NCBI RefSeq assembly: GCF_029360725.1
Contig: NZ_JARKMY010000018.1
Span: forward strand, 372,001-436,000
Direction of reading: 5' to 3'
Source: Chryseolinea sp. H1M3-3
GTDB lineage: Bacteria > Bacteroidota > Bacteroidia > Cytophagales > Cyclobacteriaceae
DNA length: 64,000 bases
Shown: positions 42,236 through 51,165 of the stretch, one piece after another
How the letters are laid out: every line of letters starts with the position of its first letter
Numbering within the stretch: the first letter of the stretch is position 1
Position numbers and translations under genes: made by a program
The notes under the pieces: model-generated
Databases searched by the model: none
Told to the model about the DNA's origin: nothing
The model's input: the letters and a program-made list of their open reading frames with translations, nothing else

Positions 42236-42534
42236 GCATCGAACTCATGAAGCATGAGATCAATCAATACCGTTTATCGCGTTAACCCTTATCCGCAGGT
42301 TCAACAATGCGAGCATATGTTCGTTACCACAGGTATTTCGTCGCATGGTTCACGACTTACTCTAACTATATAGATTCGGAATATTTGAAGCCGTTCAAAA
42401 GGCAAATTGAAAATCGCTAAGGTTTAATGGGCGTTTCAGTTTTCCTCACAAATTCACGAGGAGACATACAATACCGTATGACATCATCTCATCAAAAATC
42501 ATGTTGCAAAAAAGTTCAATACCTGTACACAACG

Positions 42535-43737
42535 CTAACGCCACCTAGTAACAGCGGGATGATTTCGCAAGCTTCTGGTAAATTCTCGAAGGGTGTTCCT
42601 GTTCACTTCAATTTCTCCTCTATCCAACTTCTCACAAAAGCCTATCGTCTGATCGGCATTGTATCCAAGTTTGTGATAATCTGAAACTAGGAATATCCAA
42701 TGGGCGTTCTCGCTCCTAAGTCGAGGCTCAACATCAAGCTCGCTCAAATCAATTGTCACGCCGCCTAGCCTTGCATAGCCACTCAACCTTTCGTTGTCAC
42801 TCACGATCGTGCCGTCGCGAGTAATACCGACCATGAAGCTGATTCCACCGACATCAGAAACCACTCTATACCCCTCCAGACCGTCACTCTTTATGAGGAT
42901 GAAGTCACTCGCCAACCCACTGTCCATACAAACCCACATATCTGAAATCTTTATTTCCCAATTCCAGCCGCTAATAAACCACGTTCCTGAAGGCGATCGT
43001 CTGATACGTTCAACATAAGAATCACCACCTTTGAACCTATACCAAAGTTTGTTGAGAAAATCTGAGTTGCTCAAGTCCGTCATTATCTGCGTTTGTAATC
43101 CTGCATCTTCAATCCGATGGATGCCGTCGCTCAAAGCAGGAATCGCCTTAACGATGATCTTGTGCAACGGATACAAGACATCATCCCAACACGAATCGTT
43201 AGGATCCTGTTTATCGAAAGTAATGCTGGACGATTTGGTGGACGCTTGGTGTCCTGAAATCTTTTCGAGAAAGGCATCCACGCCTGCATCGAGTCTTGAC
43301 AGATTGTAATTGGAATTTAACTTTTGTTTATTGTCTTCTACAAAATGGAGTATGTCTTTCTTTACAAAAATCTTCAAACCCAATTTGTTAACGTTGAGGA
43401 AGCCGACGTCACTGAATTCTATGTCGGGGAGTAGAAGAAATATTACCGACTCTGGTTCCAATGTCGCCCAGGCTGCGCCGACTTCGTTCAGACAGACTTC
43501 ACTGTCTTTGTAGTTGCGCGAGATAAACAATAAGGCAATCACGGAATCGTTGATCTCCTTTCGCAACCTTTCAGGTATATATTGACCGCTATGCACGCCA
43601 TGTCCCTCCATACTTGAACAGAAAATCCTATCTGCGGTAATATCAAGTCCAAGTCTCAAAATGTGGTCCACAAAGAATCTTATATAATCAATGTCTTTTT
43701 GCGAATGGCTGATGAATATTTTTGTTTTTTCGCTCAT
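42535..43737 (-). CDS. TIR-domain protein
   Basis: 400-aa protein with an N-terminal TIR domain (about 1-150): opening strand TKIFISHSQKDIDYIRFFVDHIL, then LLFISRNYKDSEVCLNEVGAAW with the catalytic-type glutamate (about residue 86), and VIFLLLPDIEF. Bacterial TIR domains usually cleave NAD+ or make cyclic ADP-ribose signals in anti-phage defence. The C-terminal 250 residues have no family I recognise; they contain a beta-rich part (SPSGTWFISGWNWEIKISDMW, GGISFMVGITRDGTIVS) that may sense a ligand or partner. It follows the PLD-like gene by 25 bp on the same strand, so the two probably form an operon. Confidence 0.88.
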   Translation of the reverse strand: MSEKTKIFISHSQKDIDYIRFFVDHILRLGLDITADRIFCSSMEGHGVHSGQYIPERLRKEINDSVIALLFISRNYKDSEVCLNEVGAAWATLEPESVIFLLLPDIEFSDVGFLNVNKLGLKIFVKKDILHFVEDNKQKLNSNYNLSRLDAGVDAFLEKISGHQASTKSSSITFDKQDPNDSCWDDVLYPLHKIIVKAIPALSDGIHRIEDAGLQTQIMTDLSNSDFLNKLWYRFKGGDSYVERIRRSPSGTWFISGWNWEIKISDMWVCMDSGLASDFILIKSDGLEGYRVVSDVGGISFMVGITRDGTIVSDNERLSGYARLGGVTIDLSELDVEPRLRSENAHWIFLVSDYHKLGYNADQTIGFCEKLDRGEIEVNRNTLREFTRSLRNHPAVTRWR

Positions 43738-43762
43738 ACGGATAACGATGTGTGAAAAGATC

Positions 43763-44509
43763 TCATAACCGATAAATCTCCTTTGCCTTCTTCCAATTCT
43801 TCTTCATAATGGGCGTAAGCATGCTAGTCTCGCCGTTAGACGGTTCGCCAGAAAAATGACAGAATTTTTCACGGTAGTCCGGATTTCCATACTCATTCCA
43901 TTTCTTGTAGCCTTCTGTACTGAATGGCTTTTCAATGTTGAAGGGGATCTCTACCCCGGTCCTGATGCAGTATCCTAGACCGACCTTAATATTAGTCTTC
44001 GATTGCTGAGCTGCAACAGCTTCAGATTTAGATGGTTTTGCAACTTTTTCATGTTGCGTTGAGGGCAGTTCAAATGGTTTGTCATCGCTGTTGTCTTCAA
44101 TGAACTTTATTTTCTCCAAGGCCTTGTTATAAATTTCTTCGTCGTTGGGGTTGTTCTTATCAAACAATACACCCATTTCCTTATTATTGATCATAGAGTA
44201 CTCGTAGAAATTCATTGAGCCAAGGATCAATTTGTTGTCATTTGCATAGGCCTTAGCGTGGAGATTTTCGTGGAATTTCAGATAGACAAATCTTAATCCA
44301 GTAAGAAACTGTAATTGCTGCGGAGTCAAATCCGATTTACCGTAAATAATGATAGTCTTCTTTTCGTTCTTGTTTCTGGAATTGACTAGTTCTTGAAAGT
44401 CCTTTGAGAGCTTTAGATAAGGGCTAACTAGATATAGCGTTTTATCTGCTTCTCGGATTAACTCCTCAAGTTCTGATGAAATTTGCTTGGTTGTAAGAAA
44501 TTTAGCCAT
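43763..44509 (-). CDS. Phospholipase D-like (HKD) nuclease domain protein
   Basis: 248-aa protein with one PLD-type active site: HAKAYANDN (H-x-K-x4-D, about residues 82-90) followed by LILGSMNF and the conserved NNKEMG segment. Single-HKD proteins of this kind usually act as dimeric nucleases. The C-terminal part after an acidic/Lys linker (about 135-175) has GYCIRTGVEIPFN and KFCHFSGEPSNG, whose Cys/His residues suggest a small zinc-binding module. It is the first gene of the minus-strand PLD-TIR pair and is divergent from the SEFIR gene, with 200 bp between the two starts. Confidence 0.87.
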   Translation of the reverse strand: MAKFLTTKQISSELEELIREADKTLYLVSPYLKLSKDFQELVNSRNKNEKKTIIIYGKSDLTPQQLQFLTGLRFVYLKFHENLHAKAYANDNKLILGSMNFYEYSMINNKEMGVLFDKNNPNDEEIYNKALEKIKFIEDNSDDKPFELPSTQHEKVAKPSKSEAVAAQQSKTNIKVGLGYCIRTGVEIPFNIEKPFSTEGYKKWNEYGNPDYREKFCHFSGEPSNGETSMLTPIMKKNWKKAKEIYRL

Positions 44510-44709
44510 TGGCGACGGAGATTATTTTACACAAAAAAAGCGAGGATGATTGATAGACACCTCACCCCGCTCCCAGCTAAATTTAAGGCTTTCTCAACTT
44601 TTCCCAAAAAATCCTTCATTATACTGTGCAGATACCACCCTGGTATTTCAACTGAAATACTGAAAAAAATGAAAAAAGTTAGACCTTGACAAAAAATATA
44701 GCGCTAGTT

Positions 44710-46137
44710 ATGGTCAAGCCTGATTCACCCAAGGTGTTTGTTTCGTATAGTTGGACTCCTGCTCAACACCAGCAGAAAGTTATAGAATTTGCTAAGCAAC
44801 TATCTGCTGATGGAGTTCATGTCATAATTGATGTTTGGGACCTAAACACTGGGCAGGACAAATATCATTTTATGGAAAGAATGGTCAATGACTCGTCGGT
44901 AAAGAAGGTTCTACTAATTTGTAACAAAGACTATGCAGCAAAGGCGAACAACCGAAAAGGTGGCGTCGGTGACGAAAGCCAAATCATTACAACAGAAATC
45001 TATTCTTCAGTAGAGCAGACAAAATTTATTCCGGTAATCTTCGAATTCGATGAAAGCGGACACGCATATATGCCAACGATGATTAGCAATAGAATTTACA
45101 TCGATTTGTTTCACGAAGAAAAATATTACGACGAGTATCAAAAGCTGTTGAGGGACATATATGGGAAACCATCTTCAACTCGACCACCAATAGGTGATAT
45201 GCCGGTATTTCTAAAGATCGACGAGCCAACATATTTGCCCACCTCCAATAAAGTCAACATTCTCAGGAACGCAATAGTAAACGAGAAACAAATTGTCCCC
45301 TATTTGATTCAAGATTATTTGGACACGTTTCTTCGATGTGCTACAGGTTTCGAAATTCCAATCAACATACTGAACGACAATAACTACATCGAAGAAATCG
45401 AAAAGAAGATAACCGAGAGTAAGTATTTAAGAGATGACTTTATCGAATTTTTGGATTTAGTTGTTTCCTATTCCAAGTTTGATAAAGATCAAATACATAT
45501 TTTTTTGGAAAAGTTCACAAGCTTTATCGTTAATTTGGAATGTTTGGAAGGCAGCCATTATACTTTTGGATACATGCGATGTGATGCAATTCTATTTTTC
45601 TATCATGAATTCTTTTTACTTCTGACATCTTACCTGAATGCGCGTGAACAATATATAGAGTTAGCACATATTTTGCACACACCTTTAATAATTGAAAATA
45701 AACGAAGGAACAAATTTGAAGAGACTAATTTCCTTGTATTTCGAAATTATGTTAGAAGCCTGAACGAAAAAAAGAAAAAGAAATTTAACCTTAATACGAA
45801 TAGCGTTGTTTCTGACATGTTTAAGGCAAGGGTAAATAACCGAATTACATGGGACAATATTTTGGAAGCTGATAAATTATTATACTGTATTTCGTTATTG
45901 TTTTATGGAGACGACAAGTTCTATTGGTATGCTGAAACAAGTGAATATTATGTGACTCCAATACTTACAAAAACTTGTTCCAAAAGGTTTTTCGACAAGG
46001 CAAAAGTTCTATTTAAAGTCGATACCAAGGAAGGACTTCTTAAATCCATTGATGCCATGGAGAAAAGAACTAACAACAACGTGGCTAATTCGATTCGGCA
46101 AATATTAAAAGTAAATGAAATGTGTACGATAAGCTGA
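44710..46137 (+). CDS. SEFIR-domain protein
   Basis: TIR-related SEFIR domain at the N-terminus: KVFVSYSWTPAQHQQKVIEFAKQL, GVHVIIDVWDLNTGQDKYHFMERM, and GDESQIITTEIYSS (the glutamate of EIY may be functional), spanning about residues 5-150. The remaining 320 residues are mainly helical and unrecognised. The start is taken as ATG 44710 (MVKPDSPKVFVSY); a TTG at 44686 would add eight residues. Bacterial SEFIR proteins appear in defence islands and some cause NAD+ loss. It is divergent from the PLD-TIR pair, so the three may form one locus with a shared control region at 44510-44709. Confidence 0.85.
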   Translation: MVKPDSPKVFVSYSWTPAQHQQKVIEFAKQLSADGVHVIIDVWDLNTGQDKYHFMERMVNDSSVKKVLLICNKDYAAKANNRKGGVGDESQIITTEIYSSVEQTKFIPVIFEFDESGHAYMPTMISNRIYIDLFHEEKYYDEYQKLLRDIYGKPSSTRPPIGDMPVFLKIDEPTYLPTSNKVNILRNAIVNEKQIVPYLIQDYLDTFLRCATGFEIPINILNDNNYIEEIEKKITESKYLRDDFIEFLDLVVSYSKFDKDQIHIFLEKFTSFIVNLECLEGSHYTFGYMRCDAILFFYHEFFLLLTSYLNAREQYIELAHILHTPLIIENKRRNKFEETNFLVFRNYVRSLNEKKKKKFNLNTNSVVSDMFKARVNNRITWDNILEADKLLYCISLLFYGDDKFYWYAETSEYYVTPILTKTCSKRFFDKAKVLFKVDTKEGLLKSIDAMEKRTNNNVANSIRQILKVNEMCTIS

Positions 46138-46330
46138 CATTGGTCGACAATCACCCAATAACAGAATTTCTAACCTTTGATCAATATTTTGAAATAGTCG
46201 AAATACTCTTACCCAACAGGATTGCTCTGTAGCTTGTGAAACTTATTTTCAACGGGCGACTCCTAGACGCATAACCTTAGCAACTTATATTAATCTCAGA
46301 TATCATACTTTTCATAATTATTTTAGTGAA

Positions 46331-46429
46331 ATGCGAATTTTAAATCTTGTCCTGGGAGCAGGCTTCTCTGCAACAGCTGAACAGCCACTTGCGCGAGACC
46401 TTACTAAAATGTTTAAGGACGACTATTGA
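46331..46429 (+). pseudogene. SIR2-like N-terminal remnant
   Basis: A 32-codon open frame starting at ATG 46331 encodes RILNLVLGAGFSATAEQPLARDLTKMF, the typical first strand and glycine-rich NAD-binding loop (LGAGFS) of SIR2-like defence proteins, then stops at 46427-46429. No continuation is seen in the other frames, so this is the stump of a deleted SIR2-like gene. It lies between the SEFIR gene and a terminator hairpin. Confidence 0.6.
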
Positions 46430-46452
46430 AGAAACCACTGAAAATGTATGCG

Positions 46453-46480
46453 AGCCCGGACGTGATCCGGGCTTTGTTTT
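46453..46480 (+). terminator. Strong hairpin terminator after SIR2 remnant
   Basis: Perfect 8-bp stem AGCCCGGA (46453-46460), loop CGTGA, TCCGGGCT (46466-46473), then a T-rich tail TTGTTTT. Typical intrinsic terminator. It stands right after the truncated SIR2-like frame. Confidence 0.8.
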
Positions 46481-46644
46481 GTTCAAGGTTAAGGTGCGAT
46501 TCGCCGACGGGTTACTAAAAAAGTGCCTGTATAGTATAGAAATGAAAAGATAATTAAATTGGTGTTGTAGTAGAGGTGCTAGTATATTATCCCGTTGCCG
46601 CGAGCATGATACGACGTTGGCCTAATTTTATTCGAAACCTATTC

Positions 46645-47226
46645 ATGGAAAATAAAGTAGATAAAGTTCAGCTTTCAAATGAGCAGGTTGTTGAGGTTTG
46701 CGATGAGATTGAACATCAATGGTTGTACTTGGTGATGACCAGAGCCGTGTTTAATAACAAGCATTTTCCTCATGATCTAGATTATATCAGTCCAGGTTTT
46801 TACGAGCGTTACGAAATTCTCTTTAAAATAGAGATTTTAACGCCAGGCTCTCGCAATTTTAAACTGGCCGCAAATGGGTTAAAGAGTTGGCACAACAAAA
46901 ATTATGTAATCCGTCTTAATGGCATTCTCGAAAAACATAGGATAATGTATTCTGGCCGCTTAGCATACAAAAGTGAGTTGATGGAATTAATTTATTGTTT
47001 GAGACCAGAGATGGGTGCCCATGGATCAGGACGAAAACCAAATGATAGTGAAGGAAGAAGGAAATTGAAAAAAGCCACGCGATTAATAAACAAACTATTT
47101 CCCCAGCCTGGCGGCAAAGAATATGATGTTAAAACCGTTGGGGATTATTGGCTTCCAATAGATGGAGTTTTGGAACCAATGACGAGGCAGGCAATTCAAT
47201 TCATAAGAAGCCTGATAATCAAATAA
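46645..47226 (+). CDS. Unknown protein of the defence island
   Basis: About 193 aa if begun at ATG 46645 (MENKVDKVQLSNEQ); GTG 46576 or ATG 46606 would add up to 23 basic residues. It is soluble and mainly helical, with no catalytic motif I can name. The segment YKSELMELIYCLRPEMGAHGSGRKPNDSEGRRKL is loosely like the KTDLIELIYGLHATG segment of RteC at 48385-49203, so a distant relation to RteC-type regulators is possible but weak. It is followed 29 bp later by another unknown gene on the same strand. Confidence 0.6.
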   Translation: MENKVDKVQLSNEQVVEVCDEIEHQWLYLVMTRAVFNNKHFPHDLDYISPGFYERYEILFKIEILTPGSRNFKLAANGLKSWHNKNYVIRLNGILEKHRIMYSGRLAYKSELMELIYCLRPEMGAHGSGRKPNDSEGRRKLKKATRLINKLFPQPGGKEYDVKTVGDYWLPIDGVLEPMTRQAIQFIRSLIIK

Positions 47227-47255
47227 GCCTTATTACAAAATAGTGAAATGACCAA

Positions 47256-48023
47256 ATGAGGACTATTCAACACTCTACAACGCCCCGACGGAATCCGGAA
47301 TACAATGGAAAGGAACATGAAGTGTTCTTTATGAAATCAGTGTCTGATAAGGAGTATTACTATCAAAAAAATACCTCTCCTGATGCCGTGGTTATTGCAA
47401 ATACATATTTTTCAATCGAGGAGATATTTGTTGAGTCGTTCCAATATGTGACTCCAATTCTGGCAAACAAGGACACCACGTCAGCTAGATATGGGACGAT
47501 TATACGAGAATCTTGCAACCTGTATGAATTGCTTTGTAGGAAGGCTTACAGGCAGCTATTCGAAATTCCCCCAAAAAAACTCCTGAAAATTAAAGACTTC
47601 TTGAGCCTTGAATCATTCTTCAACCTTAGCAAGGAAGAGCTTAGAAGTTCAACACTTCATACCTATTTGGGAGATAACAAGAGGGTAAATCCATTTGAAG
47701 CGCTCCTATCCTGGGACCAAACAACGAGACCCCTAGACACTCACATTCCACGTTGGTGGACATCTTATAACAAAATCAAACATGACCCTGAGAATCTTAC
47801 TAAACACGCCACGCTTGATACCGCAGTATTTTCCATGGCTGCAGCGTTTTTAGTTATTCGAAAGATTTACGGGGACGGGTTAATATCTGGCGACCTGGAA
47901 AAGCCTGTTATTGAGAAAAATTCAACAGGACACTTGTATCCAATTAGAACCTCTCGAGTTTTTATTAGAGCCATATATAAAAGAGGAAAATTACCATCCG
48001 CCTTATCAGGAAAACCTAATTAA
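47256..48023 (+). CDS. Unknown protein with YNKIKHD motif (HEPN-like?)
   Basis: 255-aa soluble protein, not recognised by name. It is helical in the second half and contains RWWTSYNKIKHDPENLTKHATLDTAVFSMAAAFLVI (about 166-200). YNK-x-KHD motifs of this sort occur in HEPN-like and abortive-infection-associated proteins, so a HEPN-type fold is a possibility. It lies at the end of the plus-strand defence block. The gap from 48024 to 48384 has weak frames on both strands that I do not call. Confidence 0.6.
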   Translation: MRTIQHSTTPRRNPEYNGKEHEVFFMKSVSDKEYYYQKNTSPDAVVIANTYFSIEEIFVESFQYVTPILANKDTTSARYGTIIRESCNLYELLCRKAYRQLFEIPPKKLLKIKDFLSLESFFNLSKEELRSSTLHTYLGDNKRVNPFEALLSWDQTTRPLDTHIPRWWTSYNKIKHDPENLTKHATLDTAVFSMAAAFLVIRKIYGDGLISGDLEKPVIEKNSTGHLYPIRTSRVFIRAIYKRGKLPSALSGKPN

Positions 48024-48384
48024 TTAAGCCAGGAGCTCGACTAAAATTTCCGGAATGTATAAACGATGGCTGTCACTTGAAATCACGTCTTTTGGTGGCG
48101 TGGAAAACCTTACTTGCCTGGGTGTTGACACTAATTGTCGGATCCCTAAAATCGCCAAAACGGGTAACATTTGGGTAACAAAAGGGCCAAGTAGATCAAG
48201 AAATGGCATTTCGCGGAGAGAGGTATCCGAATCGCCATCATAACGTGGTGTCGTTATACCCTTGATCAAATTTTTCGCGGTGCCCCTGGCCCAATTAAAA
48301 TGGTAGAACATCTTTGTAATTTACTGATTCAAGATCATCCGATCGGAATCGACCCAATGACTGCTGATTACAAAGCAGAACTAT

Positions 48385-49203
48385 TCATGCATCACTTTCA
48401 TTAATACGTTGAATAAGATTTTTTCGAACGGTATCCAAAAAGTTTACCTGACCGCTTTTTCTTAAGCGTATCTCTTGGAATGTCCGGTAATAATTCCCAA
48501 GGCTAACATTGAACACTGTTTCGAAATAACTTGCAATTTGTTTTAGATCGGACGCAGCCTTATTGAAAACACCTGTGGCATGTAACCCGTAAATCAATTC
48601 TATCAAATCGGTCTTTGATCCAGTCCAGGAAATTGGAGTCATTGACGAATCGCCGGGGGCACCTGCTTTTATTTTTTGGATCGCTCCAAATACATATTCT
48701 TTTACAAGCTCGTTTGTAAGAATTCGAGCAACCTTCTCATCGTAGTGCGCAGAAAATCTTTCATCATTTTCAATTCTTCCTTTAGAGGCATTCACCCTTG
48801 TAAAGTACTTTTCATCCATGTGATTCGAATGAGCAAGTGTATAATGGTAAAACTCCCGATGCTTCAACATAAAGTTTTCCAGGGATTTCAAGAGCCGTTG
48901 ATAGTACCTCATCCGGGTTTCCATATCATTAAAAGATTCAATCAATCGAATCTTAAAAAGCTTTTTATGATACCAAAGCTGACTAATGAATATTGGTTTA
49001 ATAGTTTTAAAGAATTCGATCTCCTCTTCGACGGTTTTGAATTTATACTTCAAAACATACCGTTTGAGTTCGAGCACGGTGCTTTCGATATAAGTAATCA
49101 GTTGGCTTGTTCTTATCACAACATCAGGCTGATCCAACGTGATTTGATCCATAGCGGTCTTCATCCTGGCCTGTAATTCTTCGGCAAATATTTTCAGTTC
49201 CAT
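48385..49203 (-). CDS. rteC: RteC-type regulator of conjugative element
   Basis: 272-aa RteC-family protein. In CTnDOT RteC controls excision and transfer genes. The C-terminal half has the recognisable region KTDLIELIYGLHATGVFNKAASDLKQIASYFETVFNVSLGNYYRTFQEIRLRKS, a winged-helix-like DNA-binding part. The N-terminal helical part shows the repeated long helices usual for the family (FFKTIKPIFISQLWYHKKLFKIRL). It is the last gene of the mob operon on the minus strand, 12 bp after the coupling protein. Confidence 0.9.
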   Translation of the reverse strand: MELKIFAEELQARMKTAMDQITLDQPDVVIRTSQLITYIESTVLELKRYVLKYKFKTVEEEIEFFKTIKPIFISQLWYHKKLFKIRLIESFNDMETRMRYYQRLLKSLENFMLKHREFYHYTLAHSNHMDEKYFTRVNASKGRIENDERFSAHYDEKVARILTNELVKEYVFGAIQKIKAGAPGDSSMTPISWTGSKTDLIELIYGLHATGVFNKAASDLKQIASYFETVFNVSLGNYYRTFQEIRLRKSGQVNFLDTVRKNLIQRINESDA

Positions 49204-49215
49204 AACGATGTAATT

Positions 49216-51153
49216 TTAAGCTGCTTTCAATTTTTCTTTGATGTCCTTGATATCTTGTTTGATCCTGTAATAATTATCCTGGATCTCCTGTGGTGTAATT
49301 TTTCTGACACCAGGAATTTTTCGATAGGCGTTTTCCTCAACTTTTATTGCTTCATGATCATTGATGATCTCAGCGTGAAATACCTTCAAATCAATTTTTT
49401 GATCAGGATCGTCTGAAACCGTTCCAACAAATTCACCGGAAGAAAGTGTTGCAATCTTGGATGGAGGGATTGCAGAATCCAACTGCGTAGATCTGCTTAG
49501 GGAAGTTTCTGAACCATCGATGGATAAAGTTTCGCGCTCCTGCACAATCTTTCCAAAACGTTCGGATAAAAGTTTCGCGGTTTCTCCAACTACCTGCCCG
49601 CTGATCACATTTCCAACAATATTCATGATCACCTCTGCCTGCTCCCTTCCATAATCTTTCTTAAGCTGGCTGTAGTCCTGTACTGCTAAAGTTGTCGCTA
49701 CTTTATTTGCCCGGGCGGTTGCCATAAGGTTATCTATTCCATTAAAGTATATCGTTGGAAATTCATCGAAGATCAAACTGCTCTTTTGCTGATGCTTTTT
49801 GTTAACCAGTTTAATGACCCGTGATATGTAAAGCGAAAGAACGGCGCCATAGATCTGCTGCTTCATTGGGTTATTGCCCATACAAACAATCTTCGGATCA
49901 TCCGGATTATTGATGTCTAGTGTAAAGTCATTTCCGGAAAGCACGTAATACAGTTGAGGTGACGACAAACGGGCCATACCAATCTTTGCGCTTGCTATCT
50001 GACCTTCGAGCTGCTCCATGGCTTCATTCCGGTAAGCGGATTCAAAAGGGTTGATCAATACTTCGATTTCGGATTCAGTACGGAGTAACTTAAACAGCGT
50101 CGGATAATCCAGCTGCATCAATTCAATGACATGAGGCAAAGTGCAATAACGACCGTCGTCGTATTTTTTCAGAAACCAGATTACGGCTGTCACAAAATTT
50201 ATTGGCGATTCGACAAAGAAGTCCCCTTGCTTTTTGATCCAATCCCGATTGAGTCCCAGCATAATCGTTCGTGAAGATTCTGTCGCATCTGTTATATCAA
50301 CCATTGTTGCGGGATCTAATGGATTGCACCGATGGTATATCTGATCAAAATTGATTACATAGAAGGAAGGATCTACATCATATTCACCTCGATATTTTAA
50401 TAGTGCATTGTATGCAATGCGTGATAAGTCATCATATTTAAAGTCGTAAATGAACATTGAAAAACCTTTCCTGATGTGCTGCGTGATAACGTGCCGGATC
50501 ACGAAGTAAGATTTACCTGCGCCTGGCGTTCCGATCACCAGTAGCGATCGAAAGGGATTGATAATATTTATCCAACTTTTTTTGGCCCTTCCTCGAAAAA
50601 CATACTTAGCAGGTAAATTGACACTGTACTGATTTTCCAACAGTCGCTCTTCCTGGGGGAATGATTCATTCATTTTATTAAAAATATCTTTCATCAACTT
50701 CACTTTTAAGATCCTCGAAATCCACGTTCCCCCGGTAAGAACTAGGATGTATCCTATTGATGTTCCGGTAATGTAAATTATCGTTTGGTCATCAAGCTTT
50801 AGTGATACCCAATAGATCAAGTGACAAAAGAATAACAATGCCGACCCAATCATTACAAATAGAGCCGCACTTGAGATACTTATCTTTTCATCGCGCTTGC
50901 CTTTCGCCCCGATCAACGAAATGACGAGCAGCATAAACACCATTACTTTGGATGTATAAATACCATCAAATAATCCTGTCTTGATTAATGAAATCAGTAT
51001 GTTGTCAACCAAGTTTAATGTATAGCCCCACGCCTTTAATGAAGCATGGCAGAAAAAATAAAAGTGAAAGATCAAGACAATGATGCTTGCCAATCTTATA
51101 AAATCTATGATCTTTCTTAGTGCCTGTTCGTTTTCTCCTGTTTGTAGTGACAT
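49216..51153 (-). CDS. mobC: Type IV coupling protein (MobC/TraD-VirD4 class)
   Basis: Membrane ATPase that delivers the relaxase-DNA complex to the transfer channel. The N-terminus has about four membrane helices (residues 18-150). Walker A is VIGTPGAGKSYF at about 206-217, the Walker B region is SSLIFDEFPTIYF, and the QDYSQLKKDYG segment of the TraM-recognition domain follows. The C-terminus is Ser/Lys-rich. The 645-aa length is typical of MobC in Bacteroidetes elements. It starts 12 bp after the relaxase gene. Confidence 0.93.
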   Translation of the reverse strand: MSLQTGENEQALRKIIDFIRLASIIVLIFHFYFFCHASLKAWGYTLNLVDNILISLIKTGLFDGIYTSKVMVFMLLVISLIGAKGKRDEKISISSAALFVMIGSALLFFCHLIYWVSLKLDDQTIIYITGTSIGYILVLTGGTWISRILKVKLMKDIFNKMNESFPQEERLLENQYSVNLPAKYVFRGRAKKSWINIINPFRSLLVIGTPGAGKSYFVIRHVITQHIRKGFSMFIYDFKYDDLSRIAYNALLKYRGEYDVDPSFYVINFDQIYHRCNPLDPATMVDITDATESSRTIMLGLNRDWIKKQGDFFVESPINFVTAVIWFLKKYDDGRYCTLPHVIELMQLDYPTLFKLLRTESEIEVLINPFESAYRNEAMEQLEGQIASAKIGMARLSSPQLYYVLSGNDFTLDINNPDDPKIVCMGNNPMKQQIYGAVLSLYISRVIKLVNKKHQQKSSLIFDEFPTIYFNGIDNLMATARANKVATTLAVQDYSQLKKDYGREQAEVIMNIVGNVISGQVVGETAKLLSERFGKIVQERETLSIDGSETSLSRSTQLDSAIPPSKIATLSSGEFVGTVSDDPDQKIDLKVFHAEIINDHEAIKVEENAYRKIPGVRKITPQEIQDNYYRIKQDIKDIKEKLKAA

Positions 51154-51165
51154 TTGTATATTGAT

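Noticed and set aside
46347-46553. 68-residue plus-strand frame with TTG start
   Set aside because: It runs through the SIR2-like remnant in another frame and across a terminator hairpin, and shows no protein-like motif.
48024-48311. 95-residue minus-strand frame and a 62-residue plus-strand frame over the same bases
   Set aside because: Both are short, no motif or signal peptide is seen, and neither has coupling to a neighbour. I cannot tell which, if either, is real.
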